Of a stretch of 64,000 nt of DNA, positions 15,489 to 26,800 are shown one piece after another. This DNA is from Halosimplex rubrum (GTDB lineage Archaea > Halobacteriota > Halobacteria > Halobacteriales > Haloarculaceae), in NCBI RefSeq assembly GCF_013415885.1, contig NZ_CP058910.1, positions 2,790,001-2,854,000 on the forward strand, given 5' to 3'. The position numbers and the translations under genes were made by a program. Each line of letters opens with the position of its first letter. Position 1 is the first letter of the stretch. A model generated the notes under the pieces. It was not told the origin of the DNA, ran no database searches, and was given only the letters and a program-made list of their open reading frames with translations.

Positions 15489-15620
15489 ACGAAGATACCA
15501 CGACTGGAACGTCATAATATTCTGGTGCTGTACCGCTTCTGTCTGGTTTAAACAGGTATTGCGAATCGCCTGATTCTATCGTGTTCAGCTCTCACGATCA
15601 GCGATCAGCCCGAATCGACA

Positions 15621-16595
15621 CTATTCTCTGGGAATCAGGTGTCGTTTGACTTCTCTAGAACAATGATTGCAGAGTGCCGCTGGCATCGGGAGCGTATCTG
15701 GGGAGAATTCCCGGGTGTCGCCTGAACGGGCTTCATGACCACAGACGGTCGTCCCAGTTTCATTCTGTACGAGGTGGTACTTCGCCTTCCCCGATTGGCG
15801 GAGCGAGAATGCAGATTCGTCTTCTGTGGGATAATCGTCGTCTACAATATCTTCGACCGTTGCCGAGGAGATCCAGTATCTGCTGAGATCCGTCCACCAG
15901 GTGTTCGAGCATCGAATTTGCTGGCGGAAGAGCTGCCGGTAATCAACCGTGAACCGTTGCGAATCCTGCTGAATGAGGTCATCGGTGTGGAACTCAAGTG
16001 TCCGTGGGGATCGCTCTTCTCTGTTTGATTCAGGCTCTAACTCGATGGTCCACTCCGTTTTGACGTACGCTCCACCGGTGTATTCGACAGTGTCTGCGCT
16101 TACAGACTTGGTACGGTCACGAAGCCAACGAACGGTCGGTGGACGGAGCTTCTCAGTAAGTTGCTCTGAGAAGATGTCGTGTAGCAGTTCATCCGTGACG
16201 AGTGCGTCTTGGAGGGCGGTTCCGAGCTCTCGAGGTGCCGTCTGGTTCGTATAGTTCTCTGCCTGTGCGATGAGTGTCTCTCGAGCTTCGGCAATCCCAT
16301 CGACGGTCAACCAGAATCCGTACGGTTCGTGACCATCGGTGAGCACTTCGCCATCGGTGAGCCGAACCAGCATCGGCCGGATATGGTCAGGTGCCGGAAA
16401 CAGATGTAACTGGTATTGGTCGGTGACCGGGACTACTGGATAGGGGAACTCCTCTCTAGAGGGTACTCCCCCCTCGTTACGGGGTATGGAGAAGCCTCCC
16501 AGGTCTGCTACCGGGACGTGCCTTGGCATACACTCCGGGATACGATTCCAGTACGTCCCATATCGGTGATCGCGAGGACCGCGATTAATTTGCAT
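15621..16595 (-). CDS. Hypothetical protein with C-terminal Cys/His cluster
   Basis: 324 residues beginning MQINRGPRDHRYGTYWNRIPE. Central parts contain helical segments (ALQDALVTDELLHDIFSEQL) and a stretch reading PPTVRWLRDRTKSVSADTVEY. The C-terminal 50 residues carry CGHEARSG and CNHCSREVKRH, a possible metal site similar to short zinc-binding domains in haloarchaeal plasmid proteins. No function assigned. It is divergent from the AbrB-like/DUF499 operon across about 140 bp, so the two may share a regulatory region. Confidence 0.6.
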   Translation of the reverse strand: MQINRGPRDHRYGTYWNRIPECMPRHVPVADLGGFSIPRNEGGVPSREEFPYPVVPVTDQYQLHLFPAPDHIRPMLVRLTDGEVLTDGHEPYGFWLTVDGIAEARETLIAQAENYTNQTAPRELGTALQDALVTDELLHDIFSEQLTEKLRPPTVRWLRDRTKSVSADTVEYTGGAYVKTEWTIELEPESNREERSPRTLEFHTDDLIQQDSQRFTVDYRQLFRQQIRCSNTWWTDLSRYWISSATVEDIVDDDYPTEDESAFSLRQSGKAKYHLVQNETGTTVCGHEARSGDTREFSPDTLPMPAALCNHCSREVKRHLIPRE

Positions 16596-16738
16596 TGTGA
16601 GTAGACCGATTACCCCCAGTCACTTAGTATTCAGGGGGTGGTGGGGGGAGGGTCTATAGAAGAACTACCATACTACAAATCGGGAACTTAGACTAAGTAA
16701 AGGTTATAACATTCCCGCTAGGTGATGTGACTATCCAG

Positions 16739-16966
16739 ATGACTCAGAAGACAATTGGACAGAACACCGGCCAATCGGGCCGGGTGAATCTGTCGGGACC
16801 CGAACTCGACCAATTCGATGCGGAGGTTGGGGACGCTATCAAGGTCGATGTCGCGGAGTCGAAGGGGATCGCCAAGGCGATCATCGAGAACAGCACGGAG
16901 TGTGAATTCGTAATCGTATCCAAACCAGAAGCTGATTCCTCACCCACGGAGGAAATCGATGAGTAG
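16739..16966 (+). CDS. AbrB/SpoVT-like small protein leading the DUF499 operon
   Basis: 75 residues from ATG 16739 (an in-frame GTG lies four codons upstream). The segment GRVNLSGPELDQFDAEVGDAIKVDVAES has the pattern of a swapped-hairpin AbrB fold (beta, helix, Gly-Asp turn, beta). Such proteins bind operator DNA and often repress their own operon. Its stop overlaps the ATG of the DUF499 ATPase by 8 nt, so they are translationally coupled. A TATA-like TTATAAC lies about 30-35 nt upstream. Likely the regulator of the defence operon that follows. Confidence 0.65.
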   Translation: MTQKTIGQNTGQSGRVNLSGPELDQFDAEVGDAIKVDVAESKGIAKAIIENSTECEFVIVSKPEADSSPTEEIDE

Positions 16967-19900
16967 TGAGTACCCTTCTCTCTTCGAAAGCTGTCAGCCA
17001 CGAGACGACGTCTTAGACGGCTCGCTCCAGGAGGAACAGTTCGCTGCGAAACTCTCGACTGTCGTCCACAACCCTGAGAAGGCAGCACCAGTCTATCGAG
17101 ACCCCGACTCGTTCTACGATATGACCTATCCCACGGAGGGTCTCCGCACGCTGCTCTCCAATCTCACGGGGCGTTTCTTGGCGACCACAAAGTACGACCC
17201 CGGCTCGTATACTTCGAGCATTCTCTGTCTCGACACACGGTTCGGTGGTGGGAAAACGCACGACCTCATCGCCTCTTACCATCTTGCTGAGAACCCCGTA
17301 GATATTGACGACCTCTCACACTACCTGCTGGACGGCGACGAGGAGCTTGCGGCCGACTATCAAGATGCGGTGGCAGAGGGCCTCGATATTGCGACGGGGG
17401 TCTTCATCGGAACGAAGGCTGATAGCAAGGATGCCCGCCATGCCGACGACGATCCGGATGCTCCGAATACCCGGACAATGTGGGGTGAACTCGCGTACCA
17501 GCTCTATGGGCTCGATGGCTACGAGTACCTCAAGGACTACGACCAAGACCGGGACGCCCCCGGTGAGGGGACGCTCTCGAAACTCTTCGCTCAGCACGAC
17601 CAGCCGGCCCTCATTCTGATCGACGAAATCGCCGACTACATGAACAAAGCCGCGGGCACGCCTGTCGGCGACAAGACGCTCGCCGATCAGACGCTTTCGT
17701 TCGTGATGGCGCTCCTCGAAGCGGCTGCCGAATCGGAGCACGTCACGGTCGTCTACTCTATCGCGGATACGGCCTTTGGTGAGCAGGCTGACCGGGTTCG
17801 TGATGGCGTCCGTGACCATATCGAGGAGGTCAATGAGATTGGCCGGCGGCAGCACAAGACGGTCACGCCGACCGACGAAAACGAGATCGGACAAGTCCTT
17901 CAGCACCGACTCTTCTCGGAAGTTCCAGAAAACGCCGCGCACGAAGCCGCCGACTCATACTTCCAATTCTATGACCAGGAAGACCGGCAGTATCCACAGG
18001 AAGCCACCGACGCTGGCTACGTGGATGTCCTCGCTCGCGAATACCCCTTCCATCCCTCCTTAATCGACGCTCTCACGGACAAGATCGATACGATACCTCG
18101 ATTCCAGCGCACGCGTGATGCCCTCCGCTTACTTGCTCGAGCCGTCTACTACCTCTGGAATCACCAGCCCGACAGTTACGACCGCCACTGGATTCGGATC
18201 TACGACCTCACAGTCGCTGATGACGATCCTGGCGGCGGGATTCAGACGATCCTTCGTGAGCGTCTATTCGACTTCGTCGATCTCGGTCCCGCAGTGACCG
18301 CCGACATCTACGACGACGATGGTACCGCGCACGCCCAGCTTGAGGATCGGAAATGGACCGAAAACGGTCTCCCGCCCCTCGGAACCCATCTGACAACGAC
18401 AGTTCTCTGGCACAGCCTCGCATACGGTGAACAGGCCGCCGGCCTAACTCACGCCGATCTGAACCTCGCCATCGGTCATCCCAATCTGAACTTCGACGAC
18501 TACGATGCCGCCCTATCCGCACTCCGTGGCGACGATATGGACGTCGCGTGTTACTTCCTCTACGAGGAAGAGCGCCTCCGATTCAAGCAAGAACCAAACC
18601 TGATCCGAATTATCGACCAGCGGATCGAGTCTACCCCCGAAGCGAGCGCTCATTCGCGTTTCGAGAACCGTCTCACCTCGAAGGAAATCGGGGATGGTGG
18701 CTTCCAGCCGGTGGAGTTCCCTGAGTCGCCGGCGGACTTACCGGATACCCCGGATACCCCGAAGCTCGCGGTGATGCATCCGGATACCGCAGCTGTCGAA
18801 GACGGCGGCGATACGCCGCCGAACCGGGTGACTCAGCTCTACGAGCAGCAAGCCGCAAAACACGAGGGAGAGACTGAGACGCGAATCTACAAGAACTACG
18901 CTCTGTTCCTCGCCCCTGACGCAGATCGAATGGATGCGGCAATCGACGAGGCTCGGCGTCTCGAGGCTATAGAGGCCCTGCTTGATAGCCCTGAGCAGAA
19001 AGCCGACCTCTCCTCGGAACAAATCGAGGAGCTCCGAGAACGGAGCGACGAGGCACAGCTGATGCTCGGAGAGCTCGTTCGGAACGTCTACCGGCACCTC
19101 TACTACCCGGACCGGGACGGGCTCACCCACATCACCATCGGTGCGACCGAATCCAACGGCGGGACGACACTGGTCGATGCTGTCCAGACAACGCTCGAGG
19201 ATAAGATCGTGAAACGCGACGCCGGCGCTCGTGGGTCCGCTCACGTCCAACAGAAACTCTGGCAGCAGACACAGGATGCTATGTCCACCGAAGCGCTGGT
19301 CAACCAATACGCGAAGAAGCCGGGACTGGACTACCTCTTCAGCACGAAACCGATTCGAGAGACTGTTTCCTCTCTCGTTAGCGACCACGGGTACGCATAC
19401 TGGGATGGCGAGTCTGGGACAGCGTACTGGGTCGGAACAACGGAGCCTGAAACGTGGCCGCATCCGGAACCGTTCGCGAAATCTCCCGATGTCGAGACCT
19501 CGATTCGGGACAGCGATGTCCAAATCGGGAGTGCCTTCGTCGTTTATCGAGATATCGACGCGCTCGTCGACGACCACCTCGACGAAATCGACCGGCCAGA
19601 ACAGACGGTTGCTACCTGTGTCGAGTGTGGGGCGGAGATTGAAAACCCAGAAGGCAGCGAACCCTACTACTGTGAGGAACACCAGTCCGATACGACCTGT
19701 AGTTCCTGCGGCAAAGAGGTCGCTAGCGAGCAGCTGCTGGACGCACGCGGACGCTGCGAGGAATGCCAGCCAGACGAATCCTGGGAGGCGAGCAAGAAGA
19801 TGATGTCCGCTTCGCGGGCGTTCTCAGAGGTTCGTCGCGATGCGGAATCGAAGGCCGGAACTGACCGGACGCCGCTGCTTGAAGAGGTGACCATCCAGGT

Positions 19901-20258
19901 CGGTGGGGACGAACCTTTCCAAGCGGCCAAGTTCATCAGTCAGCGCCCCGGATTCAAAGCTCGCGAAGACTCGGTGACGGTTCGAATGCAGTACGAAACC
20001 CGGACTGACGACGGGACGTACAGCGCGGAGTTCACGGGGTCACCGAGCCGATTCCGGGACGTGATCGACCAGCCAGGCTCGTTCGGCGATGATCGAGAGA
20101 CCATCCAGTTCCGCTTCCAGTTTGACGAGCCCGAACCGATTACTGACGAGGGTGACGACCTCCTCGCTGCCCTCGATAATGACCTCGATGCGGGCAACAT
20201 CGACGTCCGGGTCGAAGGGCGTGGCCCGATTCAGGCGAGCTCGGAGGTGACGGTCTGA
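16959..20258 (+). CDS. DUF499-type AAA+ ATPase of a predicted defence operon
   Basis: 1,099 residues. The P-loop is RFGGGKT (94-100) and the Walker B LILIDEIADYM has Asp222-Glu223. The N-terminal 700 residues match the DUF499 ATPase pattern known from defence islands with DUF1156 methyltransferases. Near residues 887-935 are two zinc-ribbon pairs (CVECG...YYCEEH and CSSCG...CEECQ), then a C-terminal region rich in beta strands. It is followed, with a 1-nt overlap (TGATG), by the small accessory gene. Its role is probably energy-dependent sensing or DNA translocation for the methyltransferase/helicase pair; the mechanism is not known to me. Confidence 0.85.
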   Translation: MSSEYPSLFESCQPRDDVLDGSLQEEQFAAKLSTVVHNPEKAAPVYRDPDSFYDMTYPTEGLRTLLSNLTGRFLATTKYDPGSYTSSILCLDTRFGGGKTHDLIASYHLAENPVDIDDLSHYLLDGDEELAADYQDAVAEGLDIATGVFIGTKADSKDARHADDDPDAPNTRTMWGELAYQLYGLDGYEYLKDYDQDRDAPGEGTLSKLFAQHDQPALILIDEIADYMNKAAGTPVGDKTLADQTLSFVMALLEAAAESEHVTVVYSIADTAFGEQADRVRDGVRDHIEEVNEIGRRQHKTVTPTDENEIGQVLQHRLFSEVPENAAHEAADSYFQFYDQEDRQYPQEATDAGYVDVLAREYPFHPSLIDALTDKIDTIPRFQRTRDALRLLARAVYYLWNHQPDSYDRHWIRIYDLTVADDDPGGGIQTILRERLFDFVDLGPAVTADIYDDDGTAHAQLEDRKWTENGLPPLGTHLTTTVLWHSLAYGEQAAGLTHADLNLAIGHPNLNFDDYDAALSALRGDDMDVACYFLYEEERLRFKQEPNLIRIIDQRIESTPEASAHSRFENRLTSKEIGDGGFQPVEFPESPADLPDTPDTPKLAVMHPDTAAVEDGGDTPPNRVTQLYEQQAAKHEGETETRIYKNYALFLAPDADRMDAAIDEARRLEAIEALLDSPEQKADLSSEQIEELRERSDEAQLMLGELVRNVYRHLYYPDRDGLTHITIGATESNGGTTLVDAVQTTLEDKIVKRDAGARGSAHVQQKLWQQTQDAMSTEALVNQYAKKPGLDYLFSTKPIRETVSSLVSDHGYAYWDGESGTAYWVGTTEPETWPHPEPFAKSPDVETSIRDSDVQIGSAFVVYRDIDALVDDHLDEIDRPEQTVATCVECGAEIENPEGSEPYYCEEHQSDTTCSSCGKEVASEQLLDARGRCEECQPDESWEASKKMMSASRAFSEVRRDAESKAGTDRTPLLEEVTIQVGGDEPFQAAKFISQRPGFKAREDSVTVRMQYETRTDDGTYSAEFTGSPSRFRDVIDQPGSFGDDRETIQFRFQFDEPEPITDEGDDLLAALDNDLDAGNIDVRVEGRGPIQASSEVTV

Positions 20259-20896
20259 TGGCGAGTCGCGGTTCGGAATTTGAGACCTCACCCGCTGAAG
20301 GAACAGAGGAGGATCGGCTGGTTCGCTACGGGACGAGTATGTTCGGTGGCCGCCCGACGTTCACGCTCGTCCGACGAGAGACAGACGGTGGCGGCGAGTG
20401 GACGCTCCACGAACTACTCCCTCGTGAACAGGCTGAAGCCCGCCGTGATCGCCTAGAGCGAGATGGTCGTTCGCTGAGTATCACACCAGTCGAGGATCTC
20501 GTCTCGGACATAGCTGGCGACGACCTCCTTTCCAAGCTCGATGGTTGGACGTGGGATGAATGGGCCGGCGCAAAGGTCGCACGGCTTGACCCGACCCGCG
20601 TCCGTGCGCTCCAGGACGTCGTCAGGGAAGCGATCGAGGGCACGCCAGGAGATTCCTCAGAAGTTCTTACTGGTGGGGCTGGATTCGTGTTTCTACCCGA
20701 GACGGCAGGCGTCCGGCTTGCTGTTGCCTTCCGTGGCGTGAAACCGATCCAGCGTATCGATCGGATGCGGTCGCTGGCTCGAGGCGTTGCACGGATGAGC
20801 GATGAGGAGTGTTACTACTGGTACGCAAAGTGTCGGTCTCCGTCGAGTCCGAACGGCGAAAAGGCCCTTCGAGTGCTGCTGACGGACCATATTTAA
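20258..20896 (+). CDS. Small accessory protein of the DUF499/DUF1156 operon
   Basis: 212 residues, no catalytic motif recognised. It occupies the place of the small DUF3780-like genes seen in related cassettes between the ATPase and the methyltransferase. Features: a basic-acidic alternating region (LPREQAEARRDRLERDGRSL), a Trp-rich segment (KLDGWTWDEWAGAKV), and a C-terminal YYWYAKCRS block. The start overlaps the previous stop by 1 nt and the methyltransferase starts 6 nt after its stop, so it belongs to the operon. Probably a subunit rather than an enzyme. Confidence 0.6.
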   Translation: MASRGSEFETSPAEGTEEDRLVRYGTSMFGGRPTFTLVRRETDGGGEWTLHELLPREQAEARRDRLERDGRSLSITPVEDLVSDIAGDDLLSKLDGWTWDEWAGAKVARLDPTRVRALQDVVREAIEGTPGDSSEVLTGGAGFVFLPETAGVRLAVAFRGVKPIQRIDRMRSLARGVARMSDEECYYWYAKCRSPSSPNGEKALRVLLTDHI

Positions 20897-20902
20897 AACA
20901 AA

Positions 20903-23800
20903 ATGACAGAAGAAGATAATTCGGAACGAAGTGAAGAGCGTAAGAGTGTCGCGATAGAGGGTAAACTTCCCCTAAAGGCGGTGGGAATTGAGAATCTAAA
21001 GGAGGCGAACCCACAACATATGCCTCCGCATCGTTATCTCCACCCTTGGTTTGCGAGACGTCCCACCCCGGGAGCAAGGCTTGCGGTTCTTGCTTCAGTC
21101 CTTCCAGCGGATGTTGAACCGGATCAGCTACTTAATTGGATGCAAATCGGCCCCTCCGAAGGAACAGGTGGAGAGAGCATAGTCGATTACGTTGCGAGAA
21201 AGAAAAGTCAAGAAGACGAACGAACTGGGACCCTACAGGATCATTATGGTTATCCACGCCCCTTCACACGCTCTCCAAGCAAAAACCAGCGCGAAGAGAT
21301 TCATGACCTTCTCTTAGATCAGTGGGAAGGAGAACTCCCGACAATTCTTGACCCAACGGCTGGAGGTGGAGTTATTCCGTTTGAATCTCTCCGATATGAT
21401 CTCCCAACTATTGCGAACGAATTGAATGCGGTTCCCTCTCTCATTCTCAAGACGATGAATGAGTACGCTCCAAAAGTTGGCTCATTAAAAAGTGACCTGA
21501 ATAGGTGGAGCGACGAAATTGATAAAATCGCATCGGAACAGTTGAAGGAGTATTTCCCCAGTAAGAATGATCGGCAAACACCCTCTCACTATGCCTGTAC
21601 TTATACGGTTACTTGTCCAGATTGTGGATTCGAGATACCGTTGGTGAAGAAGTGGTGGCTCCAGAAGCAGTCCGCAACGAAAGGTATCGCTGCTCGCCCG
21701 CAACTCAATCATGAAAATAAGAGTATTGAATATGATTGTGTTCGTCTCCCAGATGATATCGAAAAAAGCGAATTTGACCCTCAGAAGGGGCCATATTCAC
21801 GAAGTGGGGCAGATTGTCTTAATTGTCCCGTAGTGTTGGAGTCTGATAATATACAAGAGGCATTCAAAGAGGGAGAATATCGGTCGACAATCTATGGCGT
21901 AAAATATGTCAGTGACTCTTCCAGCTCCGGATGGAGGGCACCAACGAAGATGGATCACGATGCCTGTAAAAAGGCTTCAAATCGGGTAGACACCGACTTT
22001 GCGCTTCAATCTCTCCTTTCTACTAAGAGATATGATGGAGACATTCATGAGCGTGCATTGATATATGGTGTTTCCGAATGGCGAGATGCCTTCACTGACC
22101 GCCAGCTGATCTCCCATTATCAGTATCTACAGGCATTTCGTGACGTGGAGGAACAAATCCGGCAGGAACACGACGAGATTGAAGCTAACGCTATCCTAAC
22201 AATATTGTCATTAATATCAAGCAAGGCAATTGACCGGAATACACGTTTTGCACCTCTGGATACCGGAAAGGGCTACCCAGCGAATGCAGTTGGCGGAAAA
22301 CAGTTTGGGTTGCAGTGGAGCTTTGTTGATAATAACCTGTGCGCTGGGAACCAGTCTTGGAAGGATAACTTCGAACGGGTACGTGACTCATATGAAGAAA
22401 TGGTCACGTATCTTGAAGATATCGATAACCCAGACTCTACAGTATTGGTTGGGGACGCGGCAGAACTGGAGATTGAATCCGAGTCAATCCAAGCAGTGGT
22501 AATCGATCCGCCATATTATGATAGTATTATATATTCCGAAATGTCTGATATATTTTATGTGTGGTTGAAAGAATATCTCGGAGAATCCTTCCCGGAGATG
22601 TTCCCTGATGACCTCTCAAATAAAGAGGACGAGGCCGTTGCTAACGTTGCCGAGTATGATCATATTGCAGATGGTTCCAAATCCAAGAAGGATTTTGCAG
22701 CAGGCGATTATGAGGATAAAATGGCAGAAATATTTCAAGAACTGCATAGAGTATTGGAACCTGGCGGAGTTATGACTGTAATGTTTACTCACAAAGAGTC
22801 CAGTGCGTGGGATACTTTGACTAAGTCACTAATTCGATCTGGATTTACTGTCACCTCTACACACCCAATTACCAGTGAGATGCCACAAAGAACCGACACT
22901 CGTGGTGGAGGCTCTGCAGATAGTACGCTTTTGCTCACAGGGAGAAAGCCGATTGACTCATCTACTTCCACGGGCCAGAGGGCTCCTACCCTTTGGAGTG
23001 ACGTTAGAGCTGATACAAGAACTGTTGCGAAGGAAGCAGCACGTGATCTACTCGATTCTGGCCTTTCACTCACTAAAACGGACGTAATTATCTCCGCTTT
23101 CGGACCGACTCTCAAAGTCTACGCCGATGCATACCCTGTTGTTGATGATCGAGATGAAGAAGTCCCTCCTCGTCGGGCTCTTGAAGAGGCGCGAGAGGCA
23201 GTAACTCGCGTCCTTGTTGAAGAGTATCTTGAGGGAGAAGGGCTCGGAGACTTGGACGACATTACAGAGTGGTATATCCTCTCTTGGCTGGTTCATGAAT
23301 CCGACACCTTCCACTACGACGACGGCCACCAACTGGGTCTTGGCGTTGGTGTCGACATTGACGATATCAAGCGCTCTACGAAAATCTGGGGGAAGAAACG
23401 TGGCGACATACAGCTGAAAACCCACGAAGAGCGCGTCCAAGATATTACACTCCCACCCGAAGAGAGATCTAACAGGACGCCCGTTGATCCTGAAGCGCTG
23501 TCCTACACAATTGCCCTTGATGCAGTTCACGCCGCAATGCACGTTTACGAGAAACAGGGTGAGGACGTCGCAATTGATTGGCTCAAAGAACGCAACTTCG
23601 ACACAGACGCGGGCTTCAAAGCAACGCTCAAAGCCCTCCTACAAGTTCTTCCGAAGAACAGTTCGGAATGGGAGGCTGCTCGCGACCTCGCATTAGGGAG
23701 AACCCATGACGCTCTTGGCCTCGAATTCACACCTACCGATTTCACTGCGGCCGCAGAAGATCGGCTTGAACAGAGCGAGCTTGGTGACCACGAATCTTGA
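20903..23800 (+). CDS. DUF1156-type DNA methyltransferase with zinc ribbon
   Basis: 965 residues. The DUF1156 signature is at the N-terminus (KAVGIENLKEANPQHMPPHRYLHPWFARRP split over residues 25-53). SAM-binding motif I is ILDPTAGGG (148-156), the catalytic motif IV is DPPYYDS (535-541), and a Cys cluster (CPDCGFEIP ... CLNCP) lies between. The DPPY type points to adenine-N6 methylation, although cytosine-N4 cannot be excluded. It probably marks host DNA so that the helicase/ATPase pair acts on unmodified DNA. The first two thirds are visibly AT-richer than all neighbours (16 G/C of 60 at 22501-22560), while the last quarter returns to about half G/C, indicating a mosaic gene. Confidence 0.88.
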   Translation: MTEEDNSERSEERKSVAIEGKLPLKAVGIENLKEANPQHMPPHRYLHPWFARRPTPGARLAVLASVLPADVEPDQLLNWMQIGPSEGTGGESIVDYVARKKSQEDERTGTLQDHYGYPRPFTRSPSKNQREEIHDLLLDQWEGELPTILDPTAGGGVIPFESLRYDLPTIANELNAVPSLILKTMNEYAPKVGSLKSDLNRWSDEIDKIASEQLKEYFPSKNDRQTPSHYACTYTVTCPDCGFEIPLVKKWWLQKQSATKGIAARPQLNHENKSIEYDCVRLPDDIEKSEFDPQKGPYSRSGADCLNCPVVLESDNIQEAFKEGEYRSTIYGVKYVSDSSSSGWRAPTKMDHDACKKASNRVDTDFALQSLLSTKRYDGDIHERALIYGVSEWRDAFTDRQLISHYQYLQAFRDVEEQIRQEHDEIEANAILTILSLISSKAIDRNTRFAPLDTGKGYPANAVGGKQFGLQWSFVDNNLCAGNQSWKDNFERVRDSYEEMVTYLEDIDNPDSTVLVGDAAELEIESESIQAVVIDPPYYDSIIYSEMSDIFYVWLKEYLGESFPEMFPDDLSNKEDEAVANVAEYDHIADGSKSKKDFAAGDYEDKMAEIFQELHRVLEPGGVMTVMFTHKESSAWDTLTKSLIRSGFTVTSTHPITSEMPQRTDTRGGGSADSTLLLTGRKPIDSSTSTGQRAPTLWSDVRADTRTVAKEAARDLLDSGLSLTKTDVIISAFGPTLKVYADAYPVVDDRDEEVPPRRALEEAREAVTRVLVEEYLEGEGLGDLDDITEWYILSWLVHESDTFHYDDGHQLGLGVGVDIDDIKRSTKIWGKKRGDIQLKTHEERVQDITLPPEERSNRTPVDPEALSYTIALDAVHAAMHVYEKQGEDVAIDWLKERNFDTDAGFKATLKALLQVLPKNSSEWEAARDLALGRTHDALGLEFTPTDFTAAAEDRLEQSELGDHES

Positions 23801-23812
23801 AACTCCTCCAGC

Positions 23813-26800
23813 ATGACTAATCTACGTGACCGCGAGTGGCAGTCCATCTACGAGAGCAAACCCGAGCAGGGACGCGCCCATCTCGTCAAGGACTTCTACG
23901 AGCCCGCATTGGAACGCAGCCAGCAATACGACCGGATCGCGGGCTACTTCTCCAGTACGGCACTCGCGGCTGCTGCCAACGGCATTCACGCCCTCGTCGA
24001 GAACGATGGTGAAATGCGCCTCATCGTCGGCACCGAACTCTACGAGTCTGACCGTCCGGTTCTAGAGACGCTCACCGACCGCCTCGAGGAAAACCTCGAG
24101 GACCTCGATGACGAACGCCTGGATGCGAACCTCCGTATTCTCGCGCGTCTCCTCCGCGAGGGCCGGATCCACATCAAGGTCGCCTATCCACGCTCTCCCT
24201 CTCACGACTGGGAGATCTTCCATCCGAAAGTTGGACTCTTCCACGATAGCGACGGAAACACGATTTCGTTCGAGGGCAGCGTCAATGAGACGGTCGGCGG
24301 CTGGGCTCGCAACTACGAGCGGTTCAAAGTCCACCGTTCGTGGGTTCCTGAACAGGCGGACTACGTCGCCGGCGACGAGGATACCTTCCAGCGACTGTGG
24401 AGTGATGAACACCCCTTCGTCGAAGTGTATGACCTCCCCGAGGCGATCGAAGAGGACATCATCGACTGGAAAGCCCCAGACACCGAGAGCGATCTCCAGG
24501 AAGCGATTCAGATCGCGAACGGTACAGCTCCGCCGACGGAGCGCGACAAAGCGAACATCATTCAGGATGGACCGCTCTCGCCCGGTGGGCTCGCACTGGC
24601 CGAGGAGGCGAGCACGATCACGCCGTGGCCGCATCAACGAGTCGTCTCGGACACACTCGTCAATACGTATCCACAGAGCTTCTTGCTGTGTGACGAGGTG
24701 GGACTCGGGAAGACGATCGAGGCCGGTCTTACACTCTCCCGGCTCGGACTCACCGGGGAGCTTGAAACCGGGTTGTTGCTGGTTCCGGCGAGTCTGCAGC
24801 GGCAGTGGCAGGAAGAGCTCTGGGAGAAGTTCAACATCAACGCCGTCCGATTCGACCGGGACACAGCGGGCGATCACGTATTCCGGGACGTCCGCGGTCG
24901 CGACCACTATCCACCATCGGCAACGGACCTCGACCTCACTGGGGAGCGCGAATGGGCGGACAGCCCCATCTGGCGGTTCCTCTACGAACAGCAGTCGACT
25001 GATGCCGATGCATCGTCGCCGCTGGATGGGCCGACGGTCGTCATTATGTCCTGGCACACGGCTCGTCTCGACGACCGGTGGGATCAGGTCGCTCCCTTAG
25101 ACCGGGTATCCGACCGGTCTCGGAACGGCATCCCGGCAAGCTGTCGCGGACGCGACCACGATACGGAAGACCGGATGGGCGTGTGGGACGCCGTCATCGT
25201 CGACGAGGCGCACAACGCCCGGCGTGGCAGTAATTTCTACGCTCTTCTCGAACAGCTTCGCGATTATACGCACGCCTACTACCTCTTGACGGCTACCCCG
25301 ATGCAATTGCACTCTGGCGAACTCTACGACCTGATGCAGTTGCTGGATCTTCCGGGTGGTTGGGATAACCGGGATACCTTCATGGAGTTCTTCGAAACCC
25401 GAGACGGGCTGTCGCGGGCCCTCAACGAGGTTCTCGACAACCCGAGTTCAGAGTCCGACAAAGCGGAGGCTTCCTGGGACACGCAAGCCACGCTCGATGG
25501 ACTGGAACACCAAGATCGGCTCCCGACGGACCGACCATTCTCCTCAAAAGTCTTCCAGCACCTTGCAGACGAACTCGAGATCAATGAGGACGGACAGGAC
25601 CGTGCCATCGCCAAAGAGCGTGTGCTGACCGCGTGCCGGCTCGCACGAGCCTATGGAGACGCCTACGACGGCTATCTCGACCATGTAGACGACGCGATGG
25701 CAGATTATGACATCGACCGCTTCGAGGCGAGCGAGGATACGAAACTCAAACGGCTCCTCTATCCTGAAGACGCCGACGAGTGGTTGATGGCGTCCCGCAG
25801 CGACCGACAGGACGCACTTGACGAACTTTCCCCAGGCGGTTGGCGAGTCATTCGCGATGTTCTCGCGGAGTCCACACCGGTCGACGCGCTCATCCACCGG
25901 AATACACGGGATACACTCCGGAAGTACGAGGCGGTCGGTCTCCTCGATACGACCGTTCCGAACCGGAATCCCGAACAACGGAAAATCGAACTCACCGAGG
26001 AGACACGGGCGGTCTACGACCAGATCGACGAGTACACACGTGAGTTCTACAAGCGAGCCCAGCAGACTGACGAAGCCCAAACACGCGCCATCGGGTTCGT
26101 GATGACCACGTATCGACAGCGACTCACGTCGAGTGTCTATGCGATCAGTCAGAGCCTGAAACACCGGCTTGAGACACTCCGGGCACAACGAACCGTGCTC
26201 GCCGGTCGGGAGCGCGCTCGTGACCGGGACTATGGTGATGCGGAGCAGGTTGTCCTCGAAACGCTACAAGACGCAGACCTCGACGACGGGGACGTTCTGG
26301 ATGAACTCGACGCTAGTAGCGACGACCTGGACCTCTCTGAACTCATCCCGAGCGTGACTGAAGAGGGGAAACAGCTTATCGAGGAAGAAATCGAGGCCCT
26401 GGAAGCGTTCGTCAACGACTTAGACTTGGTTGATACAGACCCGAAAATTCAGCAGCTGTACAACGACCTCGACGAGCTGGACCGGGCTGGTCACAACCGG
26501 GTGATTGTCTTCACGCAGTACGCGGACACAATGGACTTCATCCGGGACAGTCTCGCGGACCTTCTTGGAGCAACAATCGCGACGTACTCCGGTCGTGGCG
26601 GCGAGCTGTACGACCCCGATTCTGAAACGTGGGAGCATGTCGGGAAAGAGCGCGTGAAGCGTGAATTCTCACGTGATGATGGGCAGGTCGATATCCTCGT
26701 CTGTACCGACTCCGCGAGTGAGGGGCTAAACCTCCAGGAGTGTGGGGCGCTCATCAACTACGACTTGCCGTGGAACCCGATGCGAGTTGAACAGCGTATC

